NCBI GenBank assembly: GCA_016217595.1
Contig: JACRHS010000032.1
Coordinates: 62,001 to 126,000, forward strand
Length of the DNA stretch: 64,000 nucleotides
Direction: 5' to 3'
From: Opitutia bacterium
GTDB taxonomy: Bacteria > Verrucomicrobiota > Verrucomicrobiia > Opitutales > Opitutaceae
The number at the start of each line of letters is the position of its first letter. Position 1 is the first letter of the stretch. Made by a program: the position numbers and the translations under genes. Shown here piece after piece: positions 1 to 8,466 of the stretch. Under the pieces are notes generated by a model, which saw nothing but the letters and a program-made list of their open reading frames with translations, was not told where the DNA came from and did not search any database.

Positions 1-1518
1 GAACTCGGGGCCGATCCCGCGGCACGGGCGGAGACGGCGTTGCGAGCGGCGGCGGGGAAAAGTTACGCGGAGTTGCACCGCGCTCATGTGGCGGATCATC
101 AGCGGCTGTTTCGGCGCGTGACGCTCGATCTCGGAGCGGCACCGGCGTTGCCCACCGACGAGCGGCTGGCCGCGCCGGACAAGACGGCGGATCCGGCGTT
201 GATCGCGCTGAGTTTTCAGTTTGGGCGCTACCTGCTGATCGCGAGTTCGCGGCCCGGCGATCAACCGGCGAATTTGCAGGGCATCTGGAACGACCAGCTC
301 ACGCCGCCGTGGGGCAGCAAATACACGGTCAACATCAACACCGAGATGAATTACTGGCCGGCCGAAGTGGCGAACCTCGCCGAGTGCGCCGAGCCATTGT
401 TCGCCCTGCTCGACGATCTGGCGGTGAGTGGCCGGAGCACGGCGCAGGCCCACTACGGCGCGCGCGGTTGGGTGTTGCATCACAACACCGATCTCTGGCG
501 CGGGGCCGCTCCGATCAACAGCCCCACGCACGGCATCTGGCCGACGGGAGGCGCGTGGCTGTGCCAGCATCTGTGGGAACACTATCGATTCGGCGGCGAT
601 CGCGAGTTTCTCGCCCGGCGCGCTTATCCGACGATGAAAGCGGCGGCGCAGTTTTTCGTGGATTATCTCGTGCGCGATCCGAAGACCGGCTGGCTCATCA
701 GCGGGCCGTCGAACTCGCCGGAGAACGGCGGCCTCGTCATGGGACCGACGATGGATCACCAGATCATCCGCGAGCTTTTTGCGAACACCGCGCAGGCGGC
801 GGCGGTCTTGGGCGTCGATGCGGAGTTCGCCGCGCAGTTGACGGCGATGCGGGCGCAGATCGCACCGAACCAAATCGGCCGGCACGGCCAGTTGCAGGAA
901 TGGCTCGAGGACAAGGACGATCCCGCCAACAAGCACCGCCACGTCTCGCACCTGTGGGGCGTTTTCCCGGGCAGCGAAATCACGACCCGGACGCCCGCGT
1001 TGCTGGCGGCGGCGCAGCGCTCGCTCGAATTTCGCGGCGACGAAGGCACCGGCTGGTCGCTTGGCTGGAAAATCTGTCTCTGGGCGCGGATGCGCGACGG
1101 CGAGCATGCGCACCGGATGTTGCTGCAACAGCTCCGGCTGGTGCGCGAGCAGGGCACGAAGACCAGCGGCGGCGGTTCTTATCCGAACCTGTTTGACGCG
1201 CATCCGCCGTTTCAAATCGACGGCAACTTCGCGGCCACGGCCGGCGTGACGGAGATGCTGCTGCAAAGCCACCTCGACGAAATCGAGCTGCTGCCGGCGT
1301 TGCCGCGCGGCTGGCCGGCCGGCACGGTCAAGGGGCTGCGCGCCCGCGGCGGATTTGAAGTCGATCTGACCTGGCGCGGCGGGAAACTCGTTACGGCGGA
1401 GATTCGTTCAGCGCTCGGGCAACCGGCGCGCATCCGTTACGGGGCGACGGTGCGGGAGATCGCGATTCCGCAGGGTGGGGCGGTGCGGCTCGACGCAGAG
1501 TTGCAACCGGCGCGGTAA
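1..1518 (+). CDS. GH95-family alpha-L-fucosidase, C-terminal part
   Basis: The reading frame is open from the first base, so this is the last 505 residues of a protein whose family is usually 750-800 residues. GH95 enzymes are inverting 1,2-alpha-L-fucosidases or related alpha-L-galactosidases acting on plant and host glycans. The (alpha/alpha)6-barrel core is recognisable: an [10 protein letters not shown] motif from residue 111 carries the two Asn that in characterised GH95 enzymes position the catalytic water, a FQIDGNF motif carries the matching Asp (residue 407), and HRHVSHLWG is also family-typical. The C-terminal beta-domain follows. The N-terminal domain and any signal peptide lie outside the window. 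It converges on ispA 22 bases downstream. Family call is firm; exact substrate is not. Confidence 0.9.
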   Translation, partial: ELGADPAARAETALRAAAGKSYAELHRAHVADHQRLFRRVTLDLGAAPALPTDERLAAPDKTADPALIALSFQFGRYLLIASSRPGDQPANLQGIWNDQLTPPWGSKYTVNINTEMNYWPAEVANLAECAEPLFALLDDLAVSGRSTAQAHYGARGWVLHHNTDLWRGAAPINSPTHGIWPTGGAWLCQHLWEHYRFGGDREFLARRAYPTMKAAAQFFVDYLVRDPKTGWLISGPSNSPENGGLVMGPTMDHQIIRELFANTAQAAAVLGVDAEFAAQLTAMRAQIAPNQIGRHGQLQEWLEDKDDPANKHRHVSHLWGVFPGSEITTRTPALLAAAQRSLEFRGDEGTGWSLGWKICLWARMRDGEHAHRMLLQQLRLVREQGTKTSGGGSYPNLFDAHPPFQIDGNFAATAGVTEMLLQSHLDEIELLPALPRGWPAGTVKGLRARGGFEVDLTWRGGKLVTAEIRSALGQPARIRYGATVREIAIPQGGAVRLDAELQPAR

Positions 1519-1540
1519 CGCCGGCCACGTCGGCGCGCGG

Positions 1541-2428
1541 CTACTTGATGCGCGTTTCCATCGAGCGGACCAGCGCGGTGAGGAAGGCGGGATCGCCCGG
1601 CAAGGAGCGGAGCGCGGCGAGCGCGGCCTCGGTTTGCTCGTGGGCCATGCGCCGGGCGGCGTCGAGCCCGTGGAGTTTGACGTAGGTGGTTTTGTCGGCG
1701 CGCGCGTCTTTGCCGACGGTTTTGCCGAGCGTGGCGCTGTCGCTCGTCACATCGAGAATGTCGTCGATGATCTGAAACGCCAGGCCGAGGTGACGGCCGG
1801 CGGTGCGCAGGGCGGTGACCTGGCTTTCGTCTGCGCCGCCGCAGCGTCCGCCCATGACGAGTGCGGCCTCGATCATGGCGGCGGTTTTGTTGAGATGAAT
1901 GAACTCCAGCCCCGCGGCGGTGGCGTCGGTTTTCTTCTCGGCCAGCAGATCGGCCATTTGCCCGCCGATGAGGCGCCGGCTGCCGGCGGCGTCGCCGAGC
2001 TCCTGCACGAGGGCGACGGCGAGGGCGGGTTGCGCGGCGTAGGCGGTGGCGAGCAGGGCGAACGCATGGGTGAGCAGCGCATCGCCGGCGAGCAGCGCGG
2101 TGGCTTCGTCGAAGGCCTTGTGCACGGTGGGACGGCCGCGCCGCAGGTCGTCGTTGTCCATGCACGGCAGGTCGTCGTGGATGAGCGAGTAAGTGTGAAT
2201 GCACTCGATGGCGACGGCGGCCGGGAGCGGATCGGCGGCTCCCGCGGTGGAGAAACGTTCGGCGGCGGCGAGCACAAGCACGGGGCGGAGGCGTTTGCCA
2301 CCGGCTTCCAGGCTGTAGCGCATGGCTTGGTGCAGCCGCGGCGGCAGGGTCGCGGCCGGAGGCACGTGACGGTCGAGCGCGCGCTCAATGCGGGCGACGC
2401 TGGCGTTTAATAGATTTGTGAATTCCAT
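1541..2428 (-). CDS. ispA: Polyprenyl (farnesyl/geranylgeranyl) diphosphate synthase
   Basis: Short-chain trans-prenyltransferase, 295 residues, the normal length for IspA. It condenses isopentenyl diphosphate with allylic diphosphates to make FPP or GGPP for quinones, undecaprenyl carrier and other isoprenoids. Visible signatures are GGKRLRP (residues 43-49), the first Asp-rich motif DDLPCMD (85-91) and the second, DDILD (222-226). The frame continues upstream, but conserved sequence begins at MEFTNLL, so the ATG whose first base is 2428 was chosen. No Shine-Dalgarno sequence is visible. Chain length (C15 or C20) cannot be decided by eye. It is transcribed divergently from the membrane-protein gene at 2471. 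Confidence 0.92.
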   Translation of the reverse strand: MEFTNLLNASVARIERALDRHVPPAATLPPRLHQAMRYSLEAGGKRLRPVLVLAAAERFSTAGAADPLPAAVAIECIHTYSLIHDDLPCMDNDDLRRGRPTVHKAFDEATALLAGDALLTHAFALLATAYAAQPALAVALVQELGDAAGSRRLIGGQMADLLAEKKTDATAAGLEFIHLNKTAAMIEAALVMGGRCGGADESQVTALRTAGRHLGLAFQIIDDILDVTSDSATLGKTVGKDARADKTTYVKLHGLDAARRMAHEQTEAALAALRSLPGDPAFLTALVRSMETRIK

Positions 2429-2470
2429 GGTGGACTCGCTAGCTTCCGCACCCACATTTTGCCCGCCGCA

Positions 2471-3085
2471 ATGCCGACCCTTGAGCAAGTTTGCAAACGC
2501 CTTTTCTCGGACTCCACCTGGTTTGTGAAATGCGTGGCCGGAGCGTTGCTGCTGGCGGTGCCGGTGGCGCATTTTTTCGCGTTTGGCTATCTCTATGCCC
2601 TGGTTGATCGGGCGCGGCGTGGCGAGAGTCTGGAGCTGCCCGAATGGGAAGACTGGCGGCGGCTGTTCTCCAACGGCGTCATTGCCTTCGTGATCTTTCT
2701 CGCGCTCGGCGTGGTGCCGCTCATCGCGGGCTGGCTGCTCACCTGGCCGTTCCGCTGGCTGCCGATCGACTTGGGCGTCTTGGTCTACCTGCCGCTGGCT
2801 CCGGCGATCATGGCGGCGGCGCCGCTCACGGCGGCCGGCATCTACCAATATCAGAAGCGCGAACAGTACCGTGATGCGTTGCGCGCCTACGTGTTGGTGT
2901 TGATGCTGGCGTCGAGCAAAGGCCGGTTTCTCATTCCCTCCTTCGCGTTCGTCGGGTTGATCGTGACGCTGAGTCCGCTGATGACGTTCACGCTCTTCGT
3001 CGGGCTGGCGGCCAGTCTGACGTTTTTCGCGGCGTTTTTCCGGGCGGTAGAAGAGTCTCGCAAAGCCGCACCACGCTTCCCATAA
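2471..3085 (+). CDS. DUF4013-like integral membrane protein
   Basis: 204-residue hydrophobic protein with about five to six membrane segments: near residues 15-40, 65-95, 98-120 and two or three close to the C-terminus. Glu, Asp and Trp in LPEWEDW lie between the first two segments, an arrangement typical of DUF4013 proteins, whose function is unknown. An in-frame TTG twelve bases upstream is possible, but the ATG at 2471 is preferred. It precedes the zinc-ribbon gene by 19 bases, so the two could be co-transcribed. The family assignment comes from the overall pattern, not from a search. Confidence 0.72.
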   Translation: MPTLEQVCKRLFSDSTWFVKCVAGALLLAVPVAHFFAFGYLYALVDRARRGESLELPEWEDWRRLFSNGVIAFVIFLALGVVPLIAGWLLTWPFRWLPIDLGVLVYLPLAPAIMAAAPLTAAGIYQYQKREQYRDALRAYVLVLMLASSKGRFLIPSFAFVGLIVTLSPLMTFTLFVGLAASLTFFAAFFRAVEESRKAAPRFP

Positions 3086-3104
3086 GCATCGGCTCTTTTT
3101 TGTT

Positions 3105-3401
3105 ATGCCGACCTACGAATACGCCTGCCTGAAGTGTGGCAAAGACTTCGAAGTCTTTCAGTCGATGAAAGACAAGCCGCTCGCCGTGTGCACCTGCGGC
3201 AAGAAGGGCAAGGTGCAACGCAAGATCGGGCGCGGGGCCGGGCTGATTTTCAAGGGCACCGGCTTCTACATCACCGACTACAAGAAGACCTCGGCGCCGA
3301 AGGGCGAGAGTCCCAAGAGCGACAGCGCCAAGACGAGCTCCACAGAAAATTCCTCGTCTTCCGCGTCCAAGCCTGCGAAGAAGACGCCCGCCGCGGACTA
3401 G
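3105..3401 (+). CDS. FmdB-type zinc-ribbon protein
   Basis: 98-residue protein that begins MPTYEYAC, the near-invariant start of the FmdB / putative regulatory zinc-ribbon family. Cysteines at 8, 11, 29 and 31 would bind one zinc; the second pair is CxC rather than the usual CxxC. The ribbon is followed by the conserved F-K-G-x-G-F-Y-x-T-D-Y block. The last 40 residues are a low-complexity Lys/Ser/Ala/Pro tail. The cellular role of these small proteins is not established; the original link to formamidase regulation is limited to a few organisms. Confidence 0.88.
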   Translation: MPTYEYACLKCGKDFEVFQSMKDKPLAVCTCGKKGKVQRKIGRGAGLIFKGTGFYITDYKKTSAPKGESPKSDSAKTSSTENSSSSASKPAKKTPAAD

Positions 3402-3430
3402 TCCGTCCGGCGGTTATCCTTCACCCTCCC

Positions 3431-4120
3431 ATGAGTCTCTCCAAGGCAGAACGCGCGCTTCACGGACCCAGCTGGTTCGAAATCATTTTCGGTGCGGCAT
3501 TGAGCGTGGTCCTCGGTGTGGTGCTGGCGGCGACGTACCTCGTGCTCAAGCCCGTCATTTCGGTCAAAACCATGCCGAAGGAGCCGGTGGCCGGCGCGAT
3601 CTATTTTATCGAAGGCTCGAAGGACACCAGCAAGGGCAAGACGTGGCTGCGCAAGCGCCAGGCGTTGCTGGAGGGACAGTCGGTGGTGCTCTCTGAAGAC
3701 GAGCTCAACACCATCCTCGTCACGCCGACCGAAAAGCCCAAGGGCGGCGCCGGGCAGCCCGCACCGACCGCGGCCAATCCCGCGCCGGCGAGCGATGCGT
3801 TGTTGGTGCCGGGCCCGATCAATTTCCGGATTGCCGACGGCATGTTGCAGATTGGCCTGCCGGTCAAAGTGTCGCTGTTCGATGCCAGTGTGGTGATTCA
3901 GGCGGCGGGCGGTTTCGTGAAGAAGGGCGAGACGTTCTGTTTCGAGCCCAAGAGTTTTTATGTCGGCTCCTGTCCGGTGCACCGGCTGCCGATGGTCGCG
4001 GGTTTCGTGACGAAGCGGCTGCTCGCGGCGCAAAGCATCCCGAGCGAACTGGACAGTGCGTGGAAGAAACTCGCCGATGTCACGGTCGAGCCCAAGGTGC
4101 TGAAGCTCGCGATGCCGTGA
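3431..4120 (+). CDS. Membrane-anchored protein of unknown function
   Basis: 229 residues. A short N-terminal cytoplasmic stretch is followed by one clear membrane segment (about residues 15-38), with the remaining ~190 residues expected outside the membrane. The soluble part has a Pro/Ala-rich insert near 110-130 and no motif I recognise. The start is the ATG at 3431, directly preceded by CTCCC; the frame is open further upstream but overlaps the zinc-ribbon gene. Gene spacing of 29 bases suggests a unit with the two preceding genes. It could be a group-specific envelope protein; no function is proposed. Confidence 0.75.
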   Translation: MSLSKAERALHGPSWFEIIFGAALSVVLGVVLAATYLVLKPVISVKTMPKEPVAGAIYFIEGSKDTSKGKTWLRKRQALLEGQSVVLSEDELNTILVTPTEKPKGGAGQPAPTAANPAPASDALLVPGPINFRIADGMLQIGLPVKVSLFDASVVIQAAGGFVKKGETFCFEPKSFYVGSCPVHRLPMVAGFVTKRLLAAQSIPSELDSAWKKLADVTVEPKVLKLAMP

Positions 4121-4138
4121 GTTTCGCCGCGGGCGCGC

Positions 4139-5170
4139 TCAGGGCGTGCCGTAGAGCAGGCGGCGGTCAATCGCCTGGCAACCGACCACGGCGGCCGCGC
4201 CAAACACATCGTGCGCGCTGGCGCCGCGGCTGATCTCGGCCGCCGGCCGGCTGAGCCCGGTGACGATCTGGCCAAAGGTGTTCGCGCCCGCGAGCAGTTG
4301 CAGGAGCTTGAAGGCGATGTTGCCGCTGTTGAGATCGGGGAAAATCAGGACGTTGGCGTGACCGGCGACGGGGCCGGCGATTTTCTTGGCGGCGGCGATG
4401 GCGATATCGAGCGCGGCATCGACCTGCAATTCGCCCTCGATCTCCATCGGCAGCGCGGCGGCCTGGGCCTTGGCGCGGGCGAGCTCGGTGGCGCGGCGCA
4501 TTTTCAAAATCGCCGGGTGCTGCGATTCGCTCTTCGATGAGTAGCTGAGCATCGCCACGCGCGGGATGTCGTTGGTGAGGTGCCGCGCGATCATGGCGGT
4601 GGCGAGCGCGATATCGCAGAGCTGCTCGGCCGTCGGCTCGGGGATGACGCCGCAGTCGGCGAAGAAGAGCGTGCCATCGGCACCGATCTTCTTTTCGTCC
4701 CAGTCGAGAATCATGAGCGACGACGGCGTGTCGACGTGCTCCTGCCGCGGGATGAGTTGGAAAAGCGGACGCAGCGCGCTGGCGGCCGACACCGTGGCGC
4801 CGCCGACGAGGCCGTCGGCGTGGGCGTTGCGCACCATCATCGTGGCAAAATAGCTGTGGTCGCGCATCGCCTCGGCGGCGGAGGGCAACTTCAAGCCGAG
4901 TTCCTGCCGGAGTTGTTCGAGCTGGGCCACGAACGGCGCGAGGTCGGAGCTCTTTTCCGGCTCGATGATCCGCATGCCCTTCGTGTCGAGCGAGAGCCGG
5001 GCGGCGGTTTCTTTGATGGCCTGGCGGTCGCCGAGCAGAATCGGCGCGCCCATGCGACGGGTGACCCATTGCCGCGCCGCCTGGAGGACGCGCGGATCGG
5101 CGCCCTCCGGGAAGACGATGCGCTTCGGATGGCGTTGGAGCCTCTCAATGAGTTTAGCGACCAGCGGCAT
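4139..5170 (-). CDS. pta: Phosphate acetyltransferase
   Basis: 343 residues, the length of the short, single-domain Pta. The enzyme interconverts acetyl-CoA plus phosphate with acetyl phosphate plus CoA, linking central metabolism to acetate and to acetyl-phosphate signalling. Family blocks visible are KRIVFPEGADPRVLQAA near the N-terminus, GLVGGA with Ser/Thr-rich sequence mid-protein, MLSYSSKSES, and the C-terminal NVLIFPDLNSGNIAFKL. The start ATG has no Shine-Dalgarno sequence. No acetate kinase gene lies beside it. Phosphate butyryltransferase is the main alternative, but these motifs favour Pta. Confidence 0.92.
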   Translation of the reverse strand: MPLVAKLIERLQRHPKRIVFPEGADPRVLQAARQWVTRRMGAPILLGDRQAIKETAARLSLDTKGMRIIEPEKSSDLAPFVAQLEQLRQELGLKLPSAAEAMRDHSYFATMMVRNAHADGLVGGATVSAASALRPLFQLIPRQEHVDTPSSLMILDWDEKKIGADGTLFFADCGVIPEPTAEQLCDIALATAMIARHLTNDIPRVAMLSYSSKSESQHPAILKMRRATELARAKAQAAALPMEIEGELQVDAALDIAIAAAKKIAGPVAGHANVLIFPDLNSGNIAFKLLQLLAGANTFGQIVTGLSRPAAEISRGASAHDVFGAAAVVGCQAIDRRLLYGTP

Positions 5171-5258
5171 GGTGTGTCGTTCAAGGTGTCACGGTCGGAC
5201 GCAGCGTCAATGCCGCAGCCGGCTTGCCCCGTGGCGGAAAATCGCCTTGCTCCCGCGC

Positions 5259-5681
5259 ATGGATCTCGCGACTGCCCGCCAGCACATCGAAGCCTGCATC
5301 GACCGCATGCGCCTCCTCTACGAGGCGCCGGTGTTCGACGAGTGGGTGCTGCTCGCGTTTGGCCCGCCACCGCAGGGCGGCGTGCTCGCGTATGCGGGAC
5401 CGCGGGCGGAGAGTTTCCGGCGGCAATTGCCCGCCGATGCCGCGCCGTTGCGCGCGTTGGTGGCCGACCGGCATCTGGCGGTGGGCGATTTCGATTTCGC
5501 GCTGGAGGCGTCCGGGACGCACTACGACGCCTTGATGCGGACCGGCGCGGCCAGTTACCTCGTGTGCAACCACACCGGCAAGTCGATGACCGACATCCGC
5601 GCCAATCCGCGGTGGCTGAAGGCACAGGCGGCGTTTTTCGAGCTGAGCGAAAAGTTTCGCGACGATCCGCTGACAGAGTGA
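5259..5681 (+). CDS. Conserved hypothetical protein
   Basis: 140-residue soluble, acidic/aliphatic protein with no signal peptide, no membrane segment and no motif I recognise. It begins MDLATARQHIEACIDRM and runs to 14 bases before the convergent membrane-protein gene. Codon use is strongly GC-biased at third positions like its neighbours, which supports real coding. The ATG at 5259 gives a compact helical N-terminus; upstream in-frame sequence would overlap the 5' end of pta. It may be specific to this bacterial group. Confidence 0.68.
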   Translation: MDLATARQHIEACIDRMRLLYEAPVFDEWVLLAFGPPPQGGVLAYAGPRAESFRRQLPADAAPLRALVADRHLAVGDFDFALEASGTHYDALMRTGAASYLVCNHTGKSMTDIRANPRWLKAQAAFFELSEKFRDDPLTE

Positions 5682-5694
5682 AACGGCGACCCGC

Positions 5695-6708
5695 TCAGCT
5701 GAGCAGCCCCGCGCCGACGAACCACGCGTAGGCGCCGAGCAGCGGCCAGCCCATCCAGCGTGGCAGGCCGTGATCGAGCAGCACGCAGATCGTGTGCACG
5801 AGCGTGGCGCCGAGGATGATCGCGAGGCCGGTGCTGAAAATTGCCGGGATCGGCAGCGGGTCGAGCAACGCGCTCACCCCGAGACAAAGCGGGATGCAGA
5901 TGTGCCCGTCGCCGACTTGCGAGGCGTAGACGATCTCCGCGCGCCGGCGGGCGGCGTAGTAGAGCGCGAGCAGGGCGTTGGGCAGCACCATCAGCCAGCC
6001 GCTCAGCCAGCCGAGGTGTTGGGCGTTGATGAAGCTGCCATGCTGGCTCGACAGCCACGTTACCAGCCAGTCGATGCTTGTGTAGAGGCCGTAGGCGCCG
6101 AGCAGGAGCACGAACAGATCGAGGTAGAACAGCGCGCCAAACGAGTGGCGCTGGCGGACGTTGTGCTTGAGCACGTCGAACACCTGGAAGCACTGCCAAA
6201 AGAAAAACAGCGCCATCAGCACGAGGCCGTCGGTGCGGTCGAGTTTGCCGTCGTGACCGAGGAGCCACGTCACGCCGCCGAAGAAAAATCCCGCGGTGAG
6301 CGTGAGCAGGAGCGAGAGGCGGTTGAGCTGTTGAGTGGTCTCGGCGTCAGCGGAGCCTTTTTTGGCGCGGCTCTTTTTGGCCGGTTTGTCCGCGCGCAAA
6401 CTCAGGCCCCAGACGAGCGCGGGCAGTCCGAGGACGAGCGTCAGATTGGTGACATTGTTAACGAGACAGTTGGTCAGCACCTCGGCGGCGGGGCCGTGCC
6501 GGCTCGCGATGATGAAAACGAAGATCAGGTTGCCCAGGCCCGAGCAGTACGGCATCACCAGCGCGCCGAGCGCGGTGCCTTCGAGGCCCTGGTCGAGCAG
6601 CGCTTCGAGCCGCCAGACGATCAACAGCGAGGTGCCGAGAAACAGGGCGAGGTAGGTCCAGACATCGGTGAGGCCGAGCGAGTGGATGAGTTCGGAGAGT
6701 GGGTTCAC
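5695..6708 (-). CDS. CaCA-superfamily-like (sodium/calcium exchanger) membrane protein
   Basis: 337 residues, about ten membrane segments in two halves separated by a charged Lys/Ala-rich loop (DKPAKKSRAKKGSAD). Each half has a segment resembling the alpha-repeats of cation/Ca2+ exchangers: GLEGTALGALVMP with NCLVNNVTNLTLVLG in the first, and LSGWLMVLPNALLALYYA with SQVGDGH in the second. The canonical GTSLPE acidic residues are missing, so ion selectivity is doubtful. It starts with GTG at 6708, preceded by a pyrimidine-rich tract. Length fits the family. The call is superfamily-level; transport activity is inferred. Confidence 0.7.
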   Translation of the reverse strand: MNPLSELIHSLGLTDVWTYLALFLGTSLLIVWRLEALLDQGLEGTALGALVMPYCSGLGNLIFVFIIASRHGPAAEVLTNCLVNNVTNLTLVLGLPALVWGLSLRADKPAKKSRAKKGSADAETTQQLNRLSLLLTLTAGFFFGGVTWLLGHDGKLDRTDGLVLMALFFFWQCFQVFDVLKHNVRQRHSFGALFYLDLFVLLLGAYGLYTSIDWLVTWLSSQHGSFINAQHLGWLSGWLMVLPNALLALYYAARRRAEIVYASQVGDGHICIPLCLGVSALLDPLPIPAIFSTGLAIILGATLVHTICVLLDHGLPRWMGWPLLGAYAWFVGAGLLS

Positions 6709-6782
6709 CGGGGAGGACAGGGCGGAGCGAGTTTGCCCCGCAGGGAATGCTCCGGGGCGTCCGGCCCGTCAAGGCAATGGCG

Positions 6783-7622
6783 TCAGATCAGCAGCGCGAT
6801 CACCTTGAGGCTCTTGGTGCGAAACTCGTCGAAATCTTCCTGGCTCGTGTAGTGCAGATACCAGTCGGGCTCCAGCTCGCTCTTGGCCGGCAGACGCGCC
6901 GGGAGAAAATCCCGCAACGCCTGCTCGGTGCAGCTGAGGAGGAGGTGGGCGCAAAACGTATTTTCGGCGAGGTGCGGCCGCAGATAGTGGGCGAGGGGAT
7001 CGAGCAGTTTGCCGGGCATGCGGTATTGCCGCAGGGTGTTGACGGCAAACTCGGCGTGATTGATGCGCAGGAGGTCTTCCTCCCACAGATGCGCCTCCAT
7101 CAGCGAGCCGAGGTAGGGCCGCACACTGATGTTTTGCTCGCGCAGGGCGCGTTGGATGAACCAGTGCCCGAGGCTGCGGATCAGGCCCAGCGTGTAGCAT
7201 TCGCCCGGGGTGAGCCGGCAGTTTTCGTTGGTGGCAAAATGCGCCATCAACATCGCCGTATAGACGGAAAGTTGCGTGAGCTCTTTTTGACCCATGCCGT
7301 AAAGCGGCAGGCCTTCGGCGGTGGTGTCTTGGAATGCGAGCATGCCCACCAGCCGGATGATTTCGTTGGAACCGAGCCGCATCAGCGCCTCGTCGAGCGA
7401 ACCGATGCCCTCGTCGGTGCTTTGTCCGAAGTAGGCGCTGTTGGCCACCGCCAGAAGCTTGATCACCAGGCCGGGATCGCGTTCCACGATCTCCTTGATG
7501 TCGCCGATCTCGGCATTCTGATCCATCGTGGCGATCAAAGAGATCCAGATCTGGTAAGTGACTGGAACCTTTGGTGCGACGTGCGAACGGTACAGAATTG
7601 ATGCTGGGTCAGCTGGAGACAT
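6783..7622 (-). CDS. HDOD-domain protein
   Basis: 279 residues. The region from about 15 to 210 has the HDOD signature: alternating helices with DIKEIVERDPGLVIKLLAVANSAYFG, followed by SLDEALMRLGSNEIIRLV, as in HDOD proteins where the HD catalytic residues are lost. Such proteins act as adaptors in signalling, chemotaxis or stress responses; none hydrolyses nucleotides as far as is known. No GGDEF, EAL or receiver domain is fused. The start ATG at 7622 is preceded by a pyrimidine-rich leader. It is co-directional with the CaCA-like gene 74 bases downstream, and could be co-transcribed with it. Confidence 0.85.
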   Translation of the reverse strand: MSPADPASILYRSHVAPKVPVTYQIWISLIATMDQNAEIGDIKEIVERDPGLVIKLLAVANSAYFGQSTDEGIGSLDEALMRLGSNEIIRLVGMLAFQDTTAEGLPLYGMGQKELTQLSVYTAMLMAHFATNENCRLTPGECYTLGLIRSLGHWFIQRALREQNISVRPYLGSLMEAHLWEEDLLRINHAEFAVNTLRQYRMPGKLLDPLAHYLRPHLAENTFCAHLLLSCTEQALRDFLPARLPAKSELEPDWYLHYTSQEDFDEFRTKSLKVIALLI

Positions 7623-7756
7623 TGCAGAGGAAAACGGGTGAAAATGGCGTGGGTCGGAGAATAAATGCTTTTAGCGACGCCGAGTCGAGCAAGGCGTAGC
7701 GTGGAAAAGAGACGCATTTGGCGGCTGTTGGCGACGCGCGCGGTGTAAAAACTTTA

Positions 7757-8290
7757 TCAATCTCCCGGCGACGCCGCTGGCTTTACTGCAACGGGGGAGC
7801 GATCAACGCGCGGCAGCTCGGCGTAAGCGCGGGCCTGCGCTGCCACCCGCGCAACGGCAGGAGCGAGTGCGCCGGCCACCGCCGGGGTGAGTTGCGTGCT
7901 CAAGGTGTGCGGGTCGGCCACCTCGACGGCAAAAATGCGGATGTGGCGCGGGGCGGCGAGTCCTAGTTGAGCGGCCAGCCGCAGCGTTTCGCCAACGCCC
8001 AGAAAGTGCGGCGAAGTGGTGAAGACCGTACGGAGCTCTTCCGCACCGAGCTCGTGAATGTGCCCCGGCGGAAATTTACCGGTTTGCACCGAGTCCACGA
8101 GCACGAGACATTCCCGGTCGACGATTTCGTCGAGGAGTGCCAGCCCCATCTCGGTCGTCGCCTTCACCTCAATGCTGGGTGCGTCGGCCAGTTGCCGGCG
8201 CACTTCGGTCACGATCTGCAAGCCGATGGCATCGTCGCTCAATATGTCGTTGCCCAAGCCGAGTACGAGAACCGGGGGGAGATGAGGCAT
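7757..8290 (-). CDS. Hydrogenase-maturation-type peptidase (HyaD/HybD family)
   Basis: 177 residues, the size of HyaD/HybD endopeptidases that trim the C-terminus of NiFe-hydrogenase large subunits. It has the family start VLVLGLGNDILSDDAIG (two Asp at 19-20), an Asp at 66 in LVLVDS, and His 95 in SPHFLG, matching the positions of the nickel-sensing residues of HybD (Glu16, Asp62, His93), with Asp for Glu at the first. The ATG at 8290 is chosen because homology begins three residues later; the frame extends to 8383 without family similarity. No hydrogenase subunit or hyp gene is present in this window, so the substrate is unknown. Confidence 0.8.
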   Translation of the reverse strand: MPHLPPVLVLGLGNDILSDDAIGLQIVTEVRRQLADAPSIEVKATTEMGLALLDEIVDRECLVLVDSVQTGKFPPGHIHELGAEELRTVFTTSPHFLGVGETLRLAAQLGLAAPRHIRIFAVEVADPHTLSTQLTPAVAGALAPAVARVAAQARAYAELPRVDRSPVAVKPAASPGD

Positions 8291-8397
8291 GGCATTCAGA
8301 GCAACGGAGTTTCCTGTCGCAGGCGAGCGCGGAGCCGCGGGTTGCATTTGTGATGGGCTGAGGAGGCGGTGGAAACCCTTCATCTTTGCAGTATTTC

Positions 8398-8451
8398 TAC
8401 CCTATTTAGTGTTAAATATAAGATCATTAAGAGTATAACGCGTATAGGGTA
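8398..8451. promoter_or_regulatory. 8-bp inverted repeat in divergent promoter region
   Basis: TACCCTAT at 8398-8405 is repeated in perfect inverted form, ATAGGGTA, at 8444-8451, with 38 AT-rich bases between. It lies between the peptidase gene (-) and the giant surface protein (+), in the most AT-rich stretch nearby, which contains -10-like TATAAG and TATAAC. It may be an operator bridging two divergent promoters. No regulator is identified. Confidence 0.4.
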
Positions 8452-8466
8452 AAACCCCTAATATGG

